Source: Methylocystis sp. SC2
Lineage (GTDB): Bacteria > Pseudomonadota > Alphaproteobacteria > Rhizobiales > Beijerinckiaceae
Length of the DNA stretch: 64,000 bases
Assembly (NCBI RefSeq): GCF_000304315.1
Contig: NC_018485.1
Span: 1,458,501 to 1,522,500 of the forward strand
Direction: 5' to 3'
Part shown: positions 17,062 through 26,524 of the stretch, piece after piece
Layout: every line of letters starts with the position of its first letter
Position numbering within the stretch: the first letter of the stretch is position 1
The notes under the pieces: generated by a model
What the model was told of the DNA's origin: nothing
Databases searched by the model: none
Seen by the model: the letters and a program-made list of their open reading frames with translations, nothing else
Made by a program: the position numbers and the translations under genes

Positions 17062-18228
17062 TTATTGCTTAGCATCGTCGACCAGCTCGAGCAGCGCCGC
17101 GCTGTAGGCGGCGACATTGCGCTCGCTGCAAGGATCGAGTTTCGCGAGAAATTGGCTGGCCTTCGCCCGGTATGTCGCGAGCGACCGATCATGCTCTTGA
17201 TGGGCTTGCAACAGCGCGAGGGCGCCGTCCTCGCAATCATAATCGCCATATCTGTAGCCGCAGTCGTCCAGGAACGTCGAATTGTGAATGAGCGCGTAAC
17301 CGCCGAATAACGCCTCGTAATACAAGTAGTTTTGGCCGTTGTGCCAATGATGGGAGACGATAGCGTCTGCTTGGCCGGGAAGGACTTCGAATATCGGCAG
17401 CCGCGGCTCGAAGGTCGCGAGGCCATGGTTGACGAGATCGAGACTGCGCGCAAATCCGATGAAGCCATGATGCTCCTTGAGCTTCATGGCGTTGTAGACG
17501 CGCAGGTATTCGACGAATTGCCGATCGCGTCGGTAAGCGGCGTCGCACAGCAGCATCGGCAAATGACAGGTCTTCACCGAACAGATGTTCGGCTCCAAGA
17601 TCGCAAGGCGCCACCTGCGTTGGCCAGGGCTATAAAAAAACGAGTCGATCTTGCCGCCCTTGTTGAGCGCCTGCTCAAGGAAAAACGGGCTCCACAAATG
17701 TTGCATCACGCTTACCCGCGCGCGGAAGCCATATTCGTAATAGGCTGCGCAGGTCTTTTCGAAGGCGGGAAGAGTCCAGATGACGTCATAGGGCGCGCCG
17801 GACATCAGCACGCCGTGGGGCAGCCCGTACATCATGCGCTCGACGTCGATGATGTGATCATTGGCGACGTGCATACCGACGATTTTTCCGCCGCGGGAAC
17901 GAAATTCTCTGCCCCAATCCGGGTTTAGCTGCGCGCTCAATTCGATGACGACGTCGAGAGCCTCCATCGCCTCGCCGAGATCGATGATCGGCGCAGGAGA
18001 AGATGCGACGAAATCCCCCTGCGTCTTGGGGTCGCCTGGCCCTCCGTTCACGACGAAGCATTGCGCGACAAGAGGCGATCGCTTGAGCAGCAGCATCAGG
18101 AAGTAACAATTTTGAAAGATGCCGTTTTCCCAGATGGATTGCTGGTCGTCGCGAATGTAGAGCGTGACGCCGACGCGCAGCTTTCGCTTGGCGCTGTGCG
18201 GGTCGAGAGTAAGTTCGGGTAAGATCAT
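17062..18228 (-). CDS. DUF2827-like protein, copy 2 (putative glycosyltransferase-like)
   Basis: This 388-residue paralogue of the proteins at 15875 and 25126 shares the blocks QSIWENGIFQNCYFL, GGKIVGMHVAND, LAILEPNICSVKTC and AIVSHHWHNGQNYLYYE...YALIHN. The frame is open upstream to 18318, but those 30 extra codons lie largely inside a degenerate copy of the palindromic repeat and match nothing in the paralogues. ATG 18228 has AAGGG nine bases before it and is preferred. It is convergent with copy 1. Function is not established; glycosyl transfer to the Ser/Thr-rich adhesin is a reasonable guess from position and fold-like pattern. Confidence 0.7.
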   Translation of the reverse strand: MILPELTLDPHSAKRKLRVGVTLYIRDDQQSIWENGIFQNCYFLMLLLKRSPLVAQCFVVNGGPGDPKTQGDFVASSPAPIIDLGEAMEALDVVIELSAQLNPDWGREFRSRGGKIVGMHVANDHIIDVERMMYGLPHGVLMSGAPYDVIWTLPAFEKTCAAYYEYGFRARVSVMQHLWSPFFLEQALNKGGKIDSFFYSPGQRRWRLAILEPNICSVKTCHLPMLLCDAAYRRDRQFVEYLRVYNAMKLKEHHGFIGFARSLDLVNHGLATFEPRLPIFEVLPGQADAIVSHHWHNGQNYLYYEALFGGYALIHNSTFLDDCGYRYGDYDCEDGALALLQAHQEHDRSLATYRAKASQFLAKLDPCSERNVAAYSAALLELVDDAKQ

Positions 18229-18242
18229 TGCAACGTGCCCTT

Positions 18243-18352
18243 GGAGCGCGTCCTGATCCCATGGACTCATGTGATCGATAGGGAATCGCCCGACATCAAA
18301 ATCATGGAGCAGGTCCACGAAAAAGCCCGGTCAGCTTTCCGAGCCAGCTCTA
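18243..18352 (-). repeat. RIME-like palindromic repeat, degenerate copy
   Basis: It aligns end to end with the better copies at 33313, 48670 and 59450: GGAGCGC at the left, a damaged CCATGGACTCATGTGATC dyad, the ATGGAGCAGGT block and a final CAGCTCTA. It has many substitutions and is probably the oldest copy. Orientation is the same as the 59450 copy. Confidence 0.75.
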
Positions 18353-18828
18353 ATGCGTCGCGACAGGGTAGCGAATTCGCGATTCGATCGGCAAGGGCGC
18401 GCTAAGCCCCAAGGCGGCGCGCGCGTCGACGGAAGGCGCGAAGGGGCGGCGCACCTTGGACTCCTTGGCGACGTTGGACGGCTCTCGCCCTAATGAGAAA
18501 TCCGAATTCCGCCGGCGGGAAGCGTTTGTTGCGGTTGTCGGAGAAAGATCTGGAGGCCACGGGCGCTGCGAAAGACCAAAGCTCACGGCTGAGATTTCAC
18601 CGAAACGATCAAAAGCGACCATAGTCGCGCGGACAGGATTGATCCAATGACGACGCCCGGAGCGGCCGTCATGTCTTCATCGCCCATCGCGACTCGATCA
18701 TCGTCAAACGCTCTGAAGCTTGAGCGTGGTCATAAAGGTCATTAACCTTGCGGCACATGCACAGCGAGATGTGCTGGGTCCTAAATACATGAAACAATGT
18801 AATTATTAGGATTTCATTTGGACAAACA

Positions 18829-18858
18829 TTGACTGTGGTACTTTCGTAACAGTATTCT
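18829..18858 (+). promoter_or_regulatory. Possible sigma-70-type promoter of the adhesin gene
   Basis: TTGACT (18829-18834) and TATTCT (18853-18858) are 18 bases apart in an AT-rich patch. The rest of the 18353-19006 gap shows no gene. The distance to the adhesin frame leaves a leader of about 140 bases. Confidence 0.35.
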
Positions 18859-19006
18859 GAAATTCGTTATTGTGAACCTGTAGACAATTGCAGCGCCAGC
18901 TCTCCCTTTTGTAAAGCAACGCGTACCGGGGGAACTCCGATCCGGGGTTGGCGTTTGGCCAAGTAGAGGGAGAATTCCCACGCGCGACGCGACACGATAC
19001 GAGCGC

Positions 19007-22000
19007 TTGACCGGCGAGCGCGCCATTCGCGTGGCGGTTACGGGCGATTCGGCGCCTGGCGCGCGGGCGCGACGGCGTGTGCTCGCGATTTTGCGCAAGG
19101 CCTTCCGTGTTTTGGGCTTCAAGCGCCGATCGATCGGCCGGCTCGGCGGCCGCGGCGTGGCGATAAGCGACGTGCTGGCGTTTCTTGGACTCGGCGGGGA
19201 CCACGGCTCGCGCGCAATCCGTTCGAACGCGGGCGGTCGGGCCTCCGCTCGCCGCTGGTCGACGTCCTTATCTTGGCGATCGACGCCGGCCTTCTCGAAA
19301 GCTGTCCTCGGTTCGCTGGTTTTTACGAGTTCGAGTCTTGTTCTGAACATACAGAATGCAGACGCCACCGATCTTACCGGCGCGTTTTTTTGCGCCAACG
19401 CCAATACGCGACAGACATATTTCCGAAATAATACTGGCTTTACCAATAACCTCTCGGGCCCGTGCACGTTTGATAATCCGGGGTTTGTTCCGGGCACCAA
19501 TACCTATGCATTGGTAGGGTCCGCCGGCGTGACCGCCAATGGAACTGGTGCGGTATTTAATAATTCGACCGCTCAGATTTTGCTTTTTCCGGGTGGAACG
19601 TCGACGTCAGCCCTGACTCTCGCCGGCGGCACGGACTCGATCACCTCAGCGGCGGGGGTGACGATTTCCGGCGTCGCCGCTCAGGCGCTGTCGCCGACGA
19701 GCACCTATGCCGTGAACGGCGGTCAGCTCTATTCCGTTTCCACGAGTCTATCGACCGGCCTCTCGACGACCAACAGCACTGTGACGGCGCTATCGACCTC
19801 CGCATCCAGCGGCGTCGCCTCGCTGTCTTCGGGTCTCTCGACGACGAACAGCAGCGTGACGGCGTTGTCGACCTCCGCGTCCAGCGGCGTCGCCTCGCTG
19901 TCTTCGGGTCTCTCGACGACGAACAGCAGCGTGACGGCGTTGTCGACCTCCGCGTCGAGCGGCGTCGCGTCCCTGTCGACCGGTCTGTCAACGACGAACA
20001 GCAATGTCGCCTCGCTGTCGACATCCGCGTCCAGCGGCGTCGCCTCCCTCTCGACTGGTCTCTCGACGACCAACAGCAACGTAGCGTCGCTGTCGACCTC
20101 CGCGTCGAGCGGCGTGGCTTCGCTGTCGACCGGACTTTCGACCACCAACAGCAATGTGACGGCGCTGTCGACTTCGGCATCGAGCGGCCTCAGCACGGCG
20201 CAGTCGGGCGTCGCCTCGCTGTCAACTGGCCTCTCGACGACGAACAGCAATGTAGCGTCGCTGTCGACTTCGACATCGACGGGACTCAGCACGGCTCAGA
20301 GCGGCGTCGCCTCGCTGTCGACCGGCCTCTCGACGACGAACAGCGATCTGGCGACCCTGTCGACTTCGACATCGACGGGACTCAGCACCGTGCAAAGCGG
20401 CGTCGCCTCACTGTCTACGGGCGTCAGCACGGCGCAGTCGGGCGTCGCCTCGCTGTCAACCGGCCTCTCGACGACAAACAGCAATGTGACGACTCTGTCG
20501 ACTTCGGCATCGAGCGCCTCAGCACGGCGCAGGAGCGGCGTCGCCTCGCTGTCGACCGGCCTCTCGACGACGAACAGCAATTTGACGGCGCTGTCGACTT
20601 CGGCGTCTAGCGGCGTCGCCTCGCTGTCGACGGGCCTCTCGACAACGAACAGCAATGTGACGGCGTTGTCGACCTCCGCATCGACTGGCCTCTCGACGAC
20701 GAATAGCAATGTGACGGCGCTGTCGAGTTCCGCTTCGAGCGGCGTCGCTTCGCTGTCTTCGGGTCTCTCGACCACGAACAGCAATGTGGCAACCCTATCG
20801 ACGTCTGCTTCGAGCGGTGTCGCGTCCCTGTCGACCGGACTCTCGACAACGAACAGCAGTGTGACGGCGCTGTCGACCTCCGCTTCGAGCGGCCTCAGCA
20901 CGGCTCAGAGCGGCGTCGCCTCACTCTCGACTGGCCTTTCGACAACGAACAGCAATGTGACGGCGCTGTCGAGCTCGGCGTCGAGCGGCGTCGCCTCACT
21001 GTCTTCTGGCCTATCGACGACCAACAGCAGCGTGACGGCGCTGTCGACCTCCGCTTCGAGCGGCGTCGCCTCACTGTCAACCGGTCTCTCGACGACAAAC
21101 AGCGATCTGGCGACCCTGTCGACTTCGACATCGACTGGACTCAGCACGGTGCAAAGCGGCGTCGCGTCCCTGTCCACCGGACTCTCGACCACGAACAGCA
21201 ATGTGACTGCGCTGTCGACTTCCGCTTCGAGCGGCGTCGCCTCGCTGTCGACTGGCCTGTCGACGACCAACAGCAATGTCTCGGCGCTGTCGAGCTCGGC
21301 ATCGAGCGGCGTCGCCTCGCTGTCTTCGGGTCTCTCGACCACGAACAGCAACGTCTCTGCGCTGTCGACCTCGGCGTCGAGCGGCGTCGCCTCACTCTCG
21401 ACTGGCCTATCGACGACGAACAGCACTGTGACGGCGTTGTCGACATCCGCCTCCAGCGGCGTCGCCTCACTGTCGACCGGCCTCTCGACGACGAACAGCG
21501 AACTGGCGACTCTCTCGACTTCCACGTCGACCGGACTTTCGACGACCAACAGCAATGTCTCGGCTTTGTCGAGCTCGGCATCGAGCGGCGTCGCCTCGCT
21601 GTCTTCGGGTCTCTCGACCACGAACAGCAACGTCTCTGCGCTGTCGACCTCGGCGTCGAGCGGCGTCGCCTCACTCTCGACTGGCCTATCGACGACGAAC
21701 AGCACTGTGACGGCGTTGTCGACATCCGCCTCCAGCGGCGTCGCTTCGCTGTCGACTGGCCTCTCGACGACGAACAGCGAACTGGCGACTCTCTCGACTT
21801 CCACGTCGACCGGACTTTCGACGACCAACAGCAATGTCTCGGCTTTGTCGAGCTCGGCTTCGAGCGGCGTCGCCTCGCTGTCGACCGGACTTTCGACCAC
21901 CAACAGCAATGTGACGGCGCTGTCGACCTCCGCATCCAGCGGCGTGGCTTCGCTGTCGACGGGCCTCTCGACAACGAATAGCAATGTCACGGCGCTGTCG

Positions 22001-24877
22001 ACATCCGCCTCCAGCGGCGTCGCCTCGCTGTCTTCTGGGCTGTCAACGACGAACAGCAATGTAGCGTCGCTGTCCACCTCCACGTCCAGCGGTATGTCCT
22101 CTTTGTCGACCGGCCTGTCGACGACGAATAGCGATCTGGCGACTCTCTCGACTTCCACGTCTACCGGCCTCAGCACGGCTCAGAGCAGCGTCGCCTCTTT
22201 GTCCACCGGCCTATCGACGACCAACAGCAGCGTGACGGCGCTGTCGACCTCCGCGTCCAGTGGCGTGGCCTCGCTCTCGTCCGGCCTCTCGACGACAAAC
22301 AGCAGTGTGACGGCGCTGTCGAGCTCGGCGTCGTCCGGCGTCGCTTCGCTGTCTTCTGGGCTGTCAACGACGAACAGCAATGTAGCGTCGCTGTCGACCT
22401 CCGCGTCCAGCGGCGTCGCTTCGCTATCGACTGGGCTGTCGACGACCAATAGCGATCTGGCGACTCTCTCGAATTCCACGTCGACCGGCCTCAGCACGGC
22501 TCAGAGCGGCGTGGCCTCGCTTTCCACCGGTCTCTCGACGACGAACAGCAATGTGGCGACGCTATCGACCTCCGCGTCGAGCGGCATGGCCTCGCTCTCG
22601 ACCGGCCTCTCGACCACGAACAGCACTGTGACAGCGCTGTCGACCTCGGCTTCGAGCGGCGTGGCTTCGCTTTCGACCGGTCTCTCGACGACCAATAGCG
22701 ATCTGGCGACTCTCTCGACTTCCACGTCTACCGGCCTCAGCACGGCTCAGAGTGGCGTCGCCTCTTTGTCCACCGGCCTCTCTACGACCAACAGCAATGT
22801 CACGGCGCTGTCTACCTCCGCGTCCAGCGGCGTGGCCTCGCTGTCTTCTGGGCTGTCAACGACGAACAGCAATGTAGCGTCGCTGTCGACATCCGCCTCC
22901 AGCGGCATCGCCTCGCTGTCAACCGGTCTCTCGACGACCAACAGCGATCTGGCGACTCTCTCGACTTCCACGTCTACCGGCCTCAGCACGGCTCAGAGCG
23001 GCGTCGCCTCACTGTCGACCGGCCTCTCGACAACGAACAGCAATGTCACGGCGCTGTCGACCTCCGCATCCAGCGGCGTCGCCTCACTCTCGACGGGCGT
23101 CAGCACGGCGCAGTCGGGCGTCGCCTCGCTGTCAACCGGTCTCTCCACGACGAACAGCAATGTCTCTGCGCTGTCGACCTCCGCGTCCAGCGGCGTCGCT
23201 TCGCTGTCGACGGGGCTCTCGACGACCAACAGCAATGTGACGGCGCTGTCGACATCCGCGTCCAGTGGCGTCGCCTCGCTTTCGACCGGCCTCTCTACGA
23301 CGAACAGCAATGTCACGGCGCTGTCGACCTCTACGTCGAGCGGCGTCGCCTCATTATCCTCGGGCCTCAGCACCGCTCAGAGCGGCGTCGCCTCTCTCTC
23401 AACTGGCCTCTCGACAACGAACAGCAATGTGACGGCGCTTTCGACATCCGCGTCCAGTGGCGTCGCCTCGCTTTCGACCGGCCTCTCTACGACGAACAGC
23501 AATGTCACGGCGCTGTCGACTTCCACGTCGACGATCCTCAGCACGGCGCAGTCAGGCGTCGCTTCACTGTCCACCGGCCTTTCGACGACAAACAGCAGCG
23601 TGACGGCGCTGTCGACATCCGCTTCGAGCGGCCTCGCTTCGCTCTCGACCGGCGTCTCGACGACCAACAGCAATGTGGCGACGCTGTCGAGCTCTATGTC
23701 CACCGGCCTTTCGACGACAAACAGCACCGTGACGTCGCTGTCGACCTCGGCGTCCACCGGCGTCGCTTCGCTTTCGACGGGCGTCAGCACGGCGCAGTCG
23801 GGCGTCGCCTCGCTGTCGACCGGCCTCTCCACGACCAACAGCAGCGTCTCCTCGCTGAGCACCACGGTGTCGGCGCTGGCGAGCGGGACATTCGGGCCGG
23901 TGGTCGTGGGTAGTTCCACGTCGCAAACGCAATCGACGGCGACAGGCACGGGCGCGGTCGGCGGCGGCGACGGGTCGGAAGCGAATGGTACGGGCGCGGT
24001 GGCGATCGGGTTGAACCAGGTGTCCAACGGCAACGGCGCTGTAGCGATCGGAGATCCGAACTCGGCCACAGGCACGGGCGCGGTGGCGATCGGCGCGAAT
24101 AACATTGCGACCGGCGATGGCGCGCTGGCGACCGGCAACGGCAATTTCGCCAGCGGACAGGGCGCGATCGCGGCCGGCAACAATAGCGTGGCGAAAGGCG
24201 CCAGCGCCATCGCCATGGGCGACACGGCCAGCGCCTCGGCGGACAATGCCATTGCATTCGGCGCCGGCGCGAGCGCAACCGGCGCGAATTCGGTCGCGAT
24301 CGGCTCGGGAAGCATCGCGTCGCAGGCGGACACGGTGTCGGTCGGCGCAGTCGGCGCCGAGCGGATGATCGTGAACGTCGCGGCGGGTTCGCTCGGCGCG
24401 GGCTCGACCAATGCCGTCAACGGCGCCCAGATGAACGCATTGGGGACGAGCGTGGCGGCGGGGCTCGGCGGAGGCGCGGCGTTCAATACGCAGACCGGTT
24501 CGCTCTCGGCGCCGAACTACACGATCCTCGGCACGAGCTATAACAACGCCGGCTCGGCCTTCGCCGCGGTGGATGCGGCGCTGTCGGGCCTCTATTCCGC
24601 CACCCTGCAAATCGGGCAGGACTTGAACAAGGTTCGGCGCGAGGAGCGTGGCGGCATCGCCGCGACCGCCGCAATGCCTGCTGCGCCGATGCCCTCGGCG
24701 GCGGGCAGGACAAGCTGGGTTGGCAACGTGGCCTGGTTCAAGGATCAGGCCGGCATAGGCTTTAGTTTCGCGCATCGTCTGGACGTGAATATGCCGATCG
24801 CGATCACCGGCGCCGTCGGCGTGTCGCCTGGGACGTCGAACTTCGTCGGCCGCGGCGGTCTAATGGGAGAATTCTGA
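19007..24877 (+). CDS. Giant trimeric autotransporter adhesin (YadA-like) with Ser/Thr-rich stalk
   Basis: The frame encodes up to 1956 residues. A basic N-terminal extension precedes a signal-peptide core (SKAVLGSLVFTSSSLVLN, residues about 97-114, cleavage near ADA 121). A short non-repetitive head follows, then a neck-like AVNGGQLYS near 242. A stalk of more than fifty 25-residue repeats runs from about 244 to 1620. After it come YadA-head repeats (GTGAVAIG and variants, about 1650-1785), a second neck (TNAVNGAQMNAL, near 1808) and a C-terminal YadA anchor ending in Phe, as outer-membrane barrels do. It should form a surface trimer. No ATG lies near the 5' end: TTG 19007, GTG 19079 and others are possible starts, so the N-terminus is uncertain. 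Three DUF2827-like genes flank it. Confidence 0.9.
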   Translation: MTGERAIRVAVTGDSAPGARARRRVLAILRKAFRVLGFKRRSIGRLGGRGVAISDVLAFLGLGGDHGSRAIRSNAGGRASARRWSTSLSWRSTPAFSKAVLGSLVFTSSSLVLNIQNADATDLTGAFFCANANTRQTYFRNNTGFTNNLSGPCTFDNPGFVPGTNTYALVGSAGVTANGTGAVFNNSTAQILLFPGGTSTSALTLAGGTDSITSAAGVTISGVAAQALSPTSTYAVNGGQLYSVSTSLSTGLSTTNSTVTALSTSASSGVASLSSGLSTTNSSVTALSTSASSGVASLSSGLSTTNSSVTALSTSASSGVASLSTGLSTTNSNVASLSTSASSGVASLSTGLSTTNSNVASLSTSASSGVASLSTGLSTTNSNVTALSTSASSGLSTAQSGVASLSTGLSTTNSNVASLSTSTSTGLSTAQSGVASLSTGLSTTNSDLATLSTSTSTGLSTVQSGVASLSTGVSTAQSGVASLSTGLSTTNSNVTTLSTSASSASARRRSGVASLSTGLSTTNSNLTALSTSASSGVASLSTGLSTTNSNVTALSTSASTGLSTTNSNVTALSSSASSGVASLSSGLSTTNSNVATLSTSASSGVASLSTGLSTTNSSVTALSTSASSGLSTAQSGVASLSTGLSTTNSNVTALSSSASSGVASLSSGLSTTNSSVTALSTSASSGVASLSTGLSTTNSDLATLSTSTSTGLSTVQSGVASLSTGLSTTNSNVTALSTSASSGVASLSTGLSTTNSNVSALSSSASSGVASLSSGLSTTNSNVSALSTSASSGVASLSTGLSTTNSTVTALSTSASSGVASLSTGLSTTNSELATLSTSTSTGLSTTNSNVSALSSSASSGVASLSSGLSTTNSNVSALSTSASSGVASLSTGLSTTNSTVTALSTSASSGVASLSTGLSTTNSELATLSTSTSTGLSTTNSNVSALSSSASSGVASLSTGLSTTNSNVTALSTSASSGVASLSTGLSTTNSNVTALSTSASSGVASLSSGLSTTNSNVASLSTSTSSGMSSLSTGLSTTNSDLATLSTSTSTGLSTAQSSVASLSTGLSTTNSSVTALSTSASSGVASLSSGLSTTNSSVTALSSSASSGVASLSSGLSTTNSNVASLSTSASSGVASLSTGLSTTNSDLATLSNSTSTGLSTAQSGVASLSTGLSTTNSNVATLSTSASSGMASLSTGLSTTNSTVTALSTSASSGVASLSTGLSTTNSDLATLSTSTSTGLSTAQSGVASLSTGLSTTNSNVTALSTSASSGVASLSSGLSTTNSNVASLSTSASSGIASLSTGLSTTNSDLATLSTSTSTGLSTAQSGVASLSTGLSTTNSNVTALSTSASSGVASLSTGVSTAQSGVASLSTGLSTTNSNVSALSTSASSGVASLSTGLSTTNSNVTALSTSASSGVASLSTGLSTTNSNVTALSTSTSSGVASLSSGLSTAQSGVASLSTGLSTTNSNVTALSTSASSGVASLSTGLSTTNSNVTALSTSTSTILSTAQSGVASLSTGLSTTNSSVTALSTSASSGLASLSTGVSTTNSNVATLSSSMSTGLSTTNSTVTSLSTSASTGVASLSTGVSTAQSGVASLSTGLSTTNSSVSSLSTTVSALASGTFGPVVVGSSTSQTQSTATGTGAVGGGDGSEANGTGAVAIGLNQVSNGNGAVAIGDPNSATGTGAVAIGANNIATGDGALATGNGNFASGQGAIAAGNNSVAKGASAIAMGDTASASADNAIAFGAGASATGANSVAIGSGSIASQADTVSVGAVGAERMIVNVAAGSLGAGSTNAVNGAQMNALGTSVAAGLGGGAAFNTQTGSLSAPNYTILGTSYNNAGSAFAAVDAALSGLYSATLQIGQDLNKVRREERGGIAATAAMPAAPMPSAAGRTSWVGNVAWFKDQAGIGFSFAHRLDVNMPIAITGAVGVSPGTSNFVGRGGLMGEF
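19737..23870 (+). repeat. Tandem 75-bp coding repeats of the adhesin stalk
   Basis: The unit encodes 25 residues of the type SGVASLSTGLSTTNSNVTAL plus STSAS, with 18-residue and AQSG-containing variants. Hydrophobic residues fall in a 3-4 pattern with one longer step per unit, so the repeat can run as a continuous coiled coil. Higher-order units occur: two adjacent near-identical 279-bp blocks (21275-21553 and 21554-21832), and LSTAQSG blocks 246 bp apart around 22.5-23.0 kb. The antisense strand is also open over long stretches because of the repeat codons; those frames are not genes. Confidence 0.95.
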
Positions 24878-24900
24878 TCTTCAAAATTCCGCATGCGCGC

Positions 24901-24956
24901 GGGCGCCGCACGAAAAGGCCTTCGGTCGTTCTGAGCAAAGGCGCCCATTCCTTTTT
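24901..24956 (+). terminator. Probable terminator after the adhesin gene
   Basis: GGGCGCC (24901-24907) pairs perfectly with GGCGCCC (24940-24946), with a smaller hairpin (around GGCCTTCGGTC) in the loop. CTTTTTC follows at 24951-24957. It lies 23 bases after the stop codon. Confidence 0.45.
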
Positions 24957-25125
24957 CGAGAGCTGTTGAGGAAACATGCGGAGAATGGCGCGCGCGTCGT
25001 ATCCGACGGATCTGCGCGCATCGCCTTCAGAGAGTCCTTCAAGAATTTGCGTGGTGACTCCAAAGCTTGATGTTCCCCGCGGGCGTCTCCAATGTCCTTG
25101 ATTGAAGCGTTAAAGGGGGAATGGA

Positions 25126-26244
25126 ATGCGGGTTGGCCTTTCGGTCTTGACGCGCGCAGGTCAGAGCCTGTGGGAGAACGGCATCGGCCAAAATGTGGTG
25201 TTTTTGGCGGATCTCCTGAAGAACGCTCCACTCGTCGAGGGCGTGTGCCTGCTCGATTGCGGAGATCAGGGCGCGCTCCCGGGAGACGCGCCTGCTGAAT
25301 TTCGCTCCCTGCCGCTCATTCCGCTCGGCAGCGCCGGAGATGTCGTCGACGTCGCGATCGAAATCGCTGGCGGGCTCGATATCGAGTGGGTGAGACGATT
25401 CCGTGCGCGCGGCGGAAAGATCGTGTGCCATATCTGCGGTCAGCCCTATGCGGCGCTCGTTGAATTTTCAGTCTTCGATCGTTCGGGATACTGGGGCGAC
25501 CCGACTCGAGCGGATGAAGTTTGGATTCTGCCGAAGGACCGCGCCTTCGCCCCGATGTTGCGGAGCATGCACCGCTGCCCGGTCGAGATCGTGCCCTACC
25601 TCTGGGCGCCAAACGTGCTTGAGGATTCGATTACGAAGGCGCGCTCGGAGGGACTTGAGTTCGGTTATCGTCCCGGCCCTGGCGGCGTGAAAAGCGGCGC
25701 GCGCATCGGAATTTTTGAGCCGAACTTGTCGCCGATCAAGACATGCGTCATCAGCGCGATGATTTGCGATGCGCTCAATCGTGAAGCGGGCCCTGTCGTG
25801 GAGAGCGTGAATCTATATAATGGCGCCCACATGCAGGGGCAAACCACCTTTGATTTTTTCCGTCATTCCTTATCGTTGCACGATGAGAACAAGATCGCTG
25901 TCCATGGGCGGGAATATTTCGTTAGGGCGATGTCTAGATCTTGCAACGTTGTCATCAGTCATCAGTTGCAATGCGAACAAAACTATCTGTACCTTGATGC
26001 GCTATACGGCGATTATCCGCTCGTTCATAATTCTCCGCTCTTTGCGCATGTCGGATATTATTTTGAAGATTGCGATATCACGGAGGGAGTAAATCAACTG
26101 CGGCGCGCCTGCCTGACTCACGATGAGAATCTCGAGCGCTATCGCGCGCGCGCGCGCGCCGAGATGGATCGTTTGAGCCCTCACAACCCCGCCAACGCCG
26201 CGGCGTATGTTCGTAGGCTGATCGCGCTGAAAAGCGAATCTTGA
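25126..26244 (+). CDS. DUF2827-like protein, copy 3 (putative glycosyltransferase-like)
   Basis: The 372-residue protein is the third paralogue, on the far side of the adhesin and on the same strand. Shared blocks are QSLWENGIGQNVVFL (near 13-27), GGKIVCHICGQ (near 99), IGIFEPNLSPIKTC (near 199) and VVISHQLQCEQNYLYLD...YPLVHN (near 276-303). AAAGGGGGA precedes the ATG. A terminator-like hairpin separates it from the adhesin, so it probably has its own promoter in the 248-base gap. The three copies are only moderately similar to one another, which suggests they act on different acceptors or sugars rather than being recent duplicates. The biochemical role is not established. Confidence 0.7.
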   Translation: MRVGLSVLTRAGQSLWENGIGQNVVFLADLLKNAPLVEGVCLLDCGDQGALPGDAPAEFRSLPLIPLGSAGDVVDVAIEIAGGLDIEWVRRFRARGGKIVCHICGQPYAALVEFSVFDRSGYWGDPTRADEVWILPKDRAFAPMLRSMHRCPVEIVPYLWAPNVLEDSITKARSEGLEFGYRPGPGGVKSGARIGIFEPNLSPIKTCVISAMICDALNREAGPVVESVNLYNGAHMQGQTTFDFFRHSLSLHDENKIAVHGREYFVRAMSRSCNVVISHQLQCEQNYLYLDALYGDYPLVHNSPLFAHVGYYFEDCDITEGVNQLRRACLTHDENLERYRARARAEMDRLSPHNPANAAAYVRRLIALKSES

Positions 26245-26524
26245 GCATCGCCCGCGCAGCGGACCGGAGACGCCGATTACGTTAGCGCAGGGAACGCCGC
26301 AGCAGGTTTCAGGCGCGGCGCGATCCGCGGCGGAGCGAGGCGGAGGCGCGCCGAGCCGCATGTTAACGCGCGCCGACGGCGGCGAGGCGCTTGCGCTCGT
26401 TGGCCGAGTCAGCGCATTCGTACAGTCAGCTGCAACTTGACGGCGCCCGCCTGGAAGGCGCGGCGGCGATCGAGTAAAACGACGTCCTGTCGATTTTGAC
26501 CAACTCGGAAGCAGGATACGGCCA

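Noticed and set aside
20905..22176. Long antisense frames in the adhesin repeats (also at 22993-23373 and 23377-24486)
   Set aside because: They arise because the 75-bp repeat happens to be open on the reverse strand. The products are repetitive valine/glutamate-rich strings without starts or ribosome sites of note.
19737..23870. A CRISPR-like array
   Set aside because: The periodic sequence is protein-coding, in frame, with no unique spacers and no cas genes nearby.
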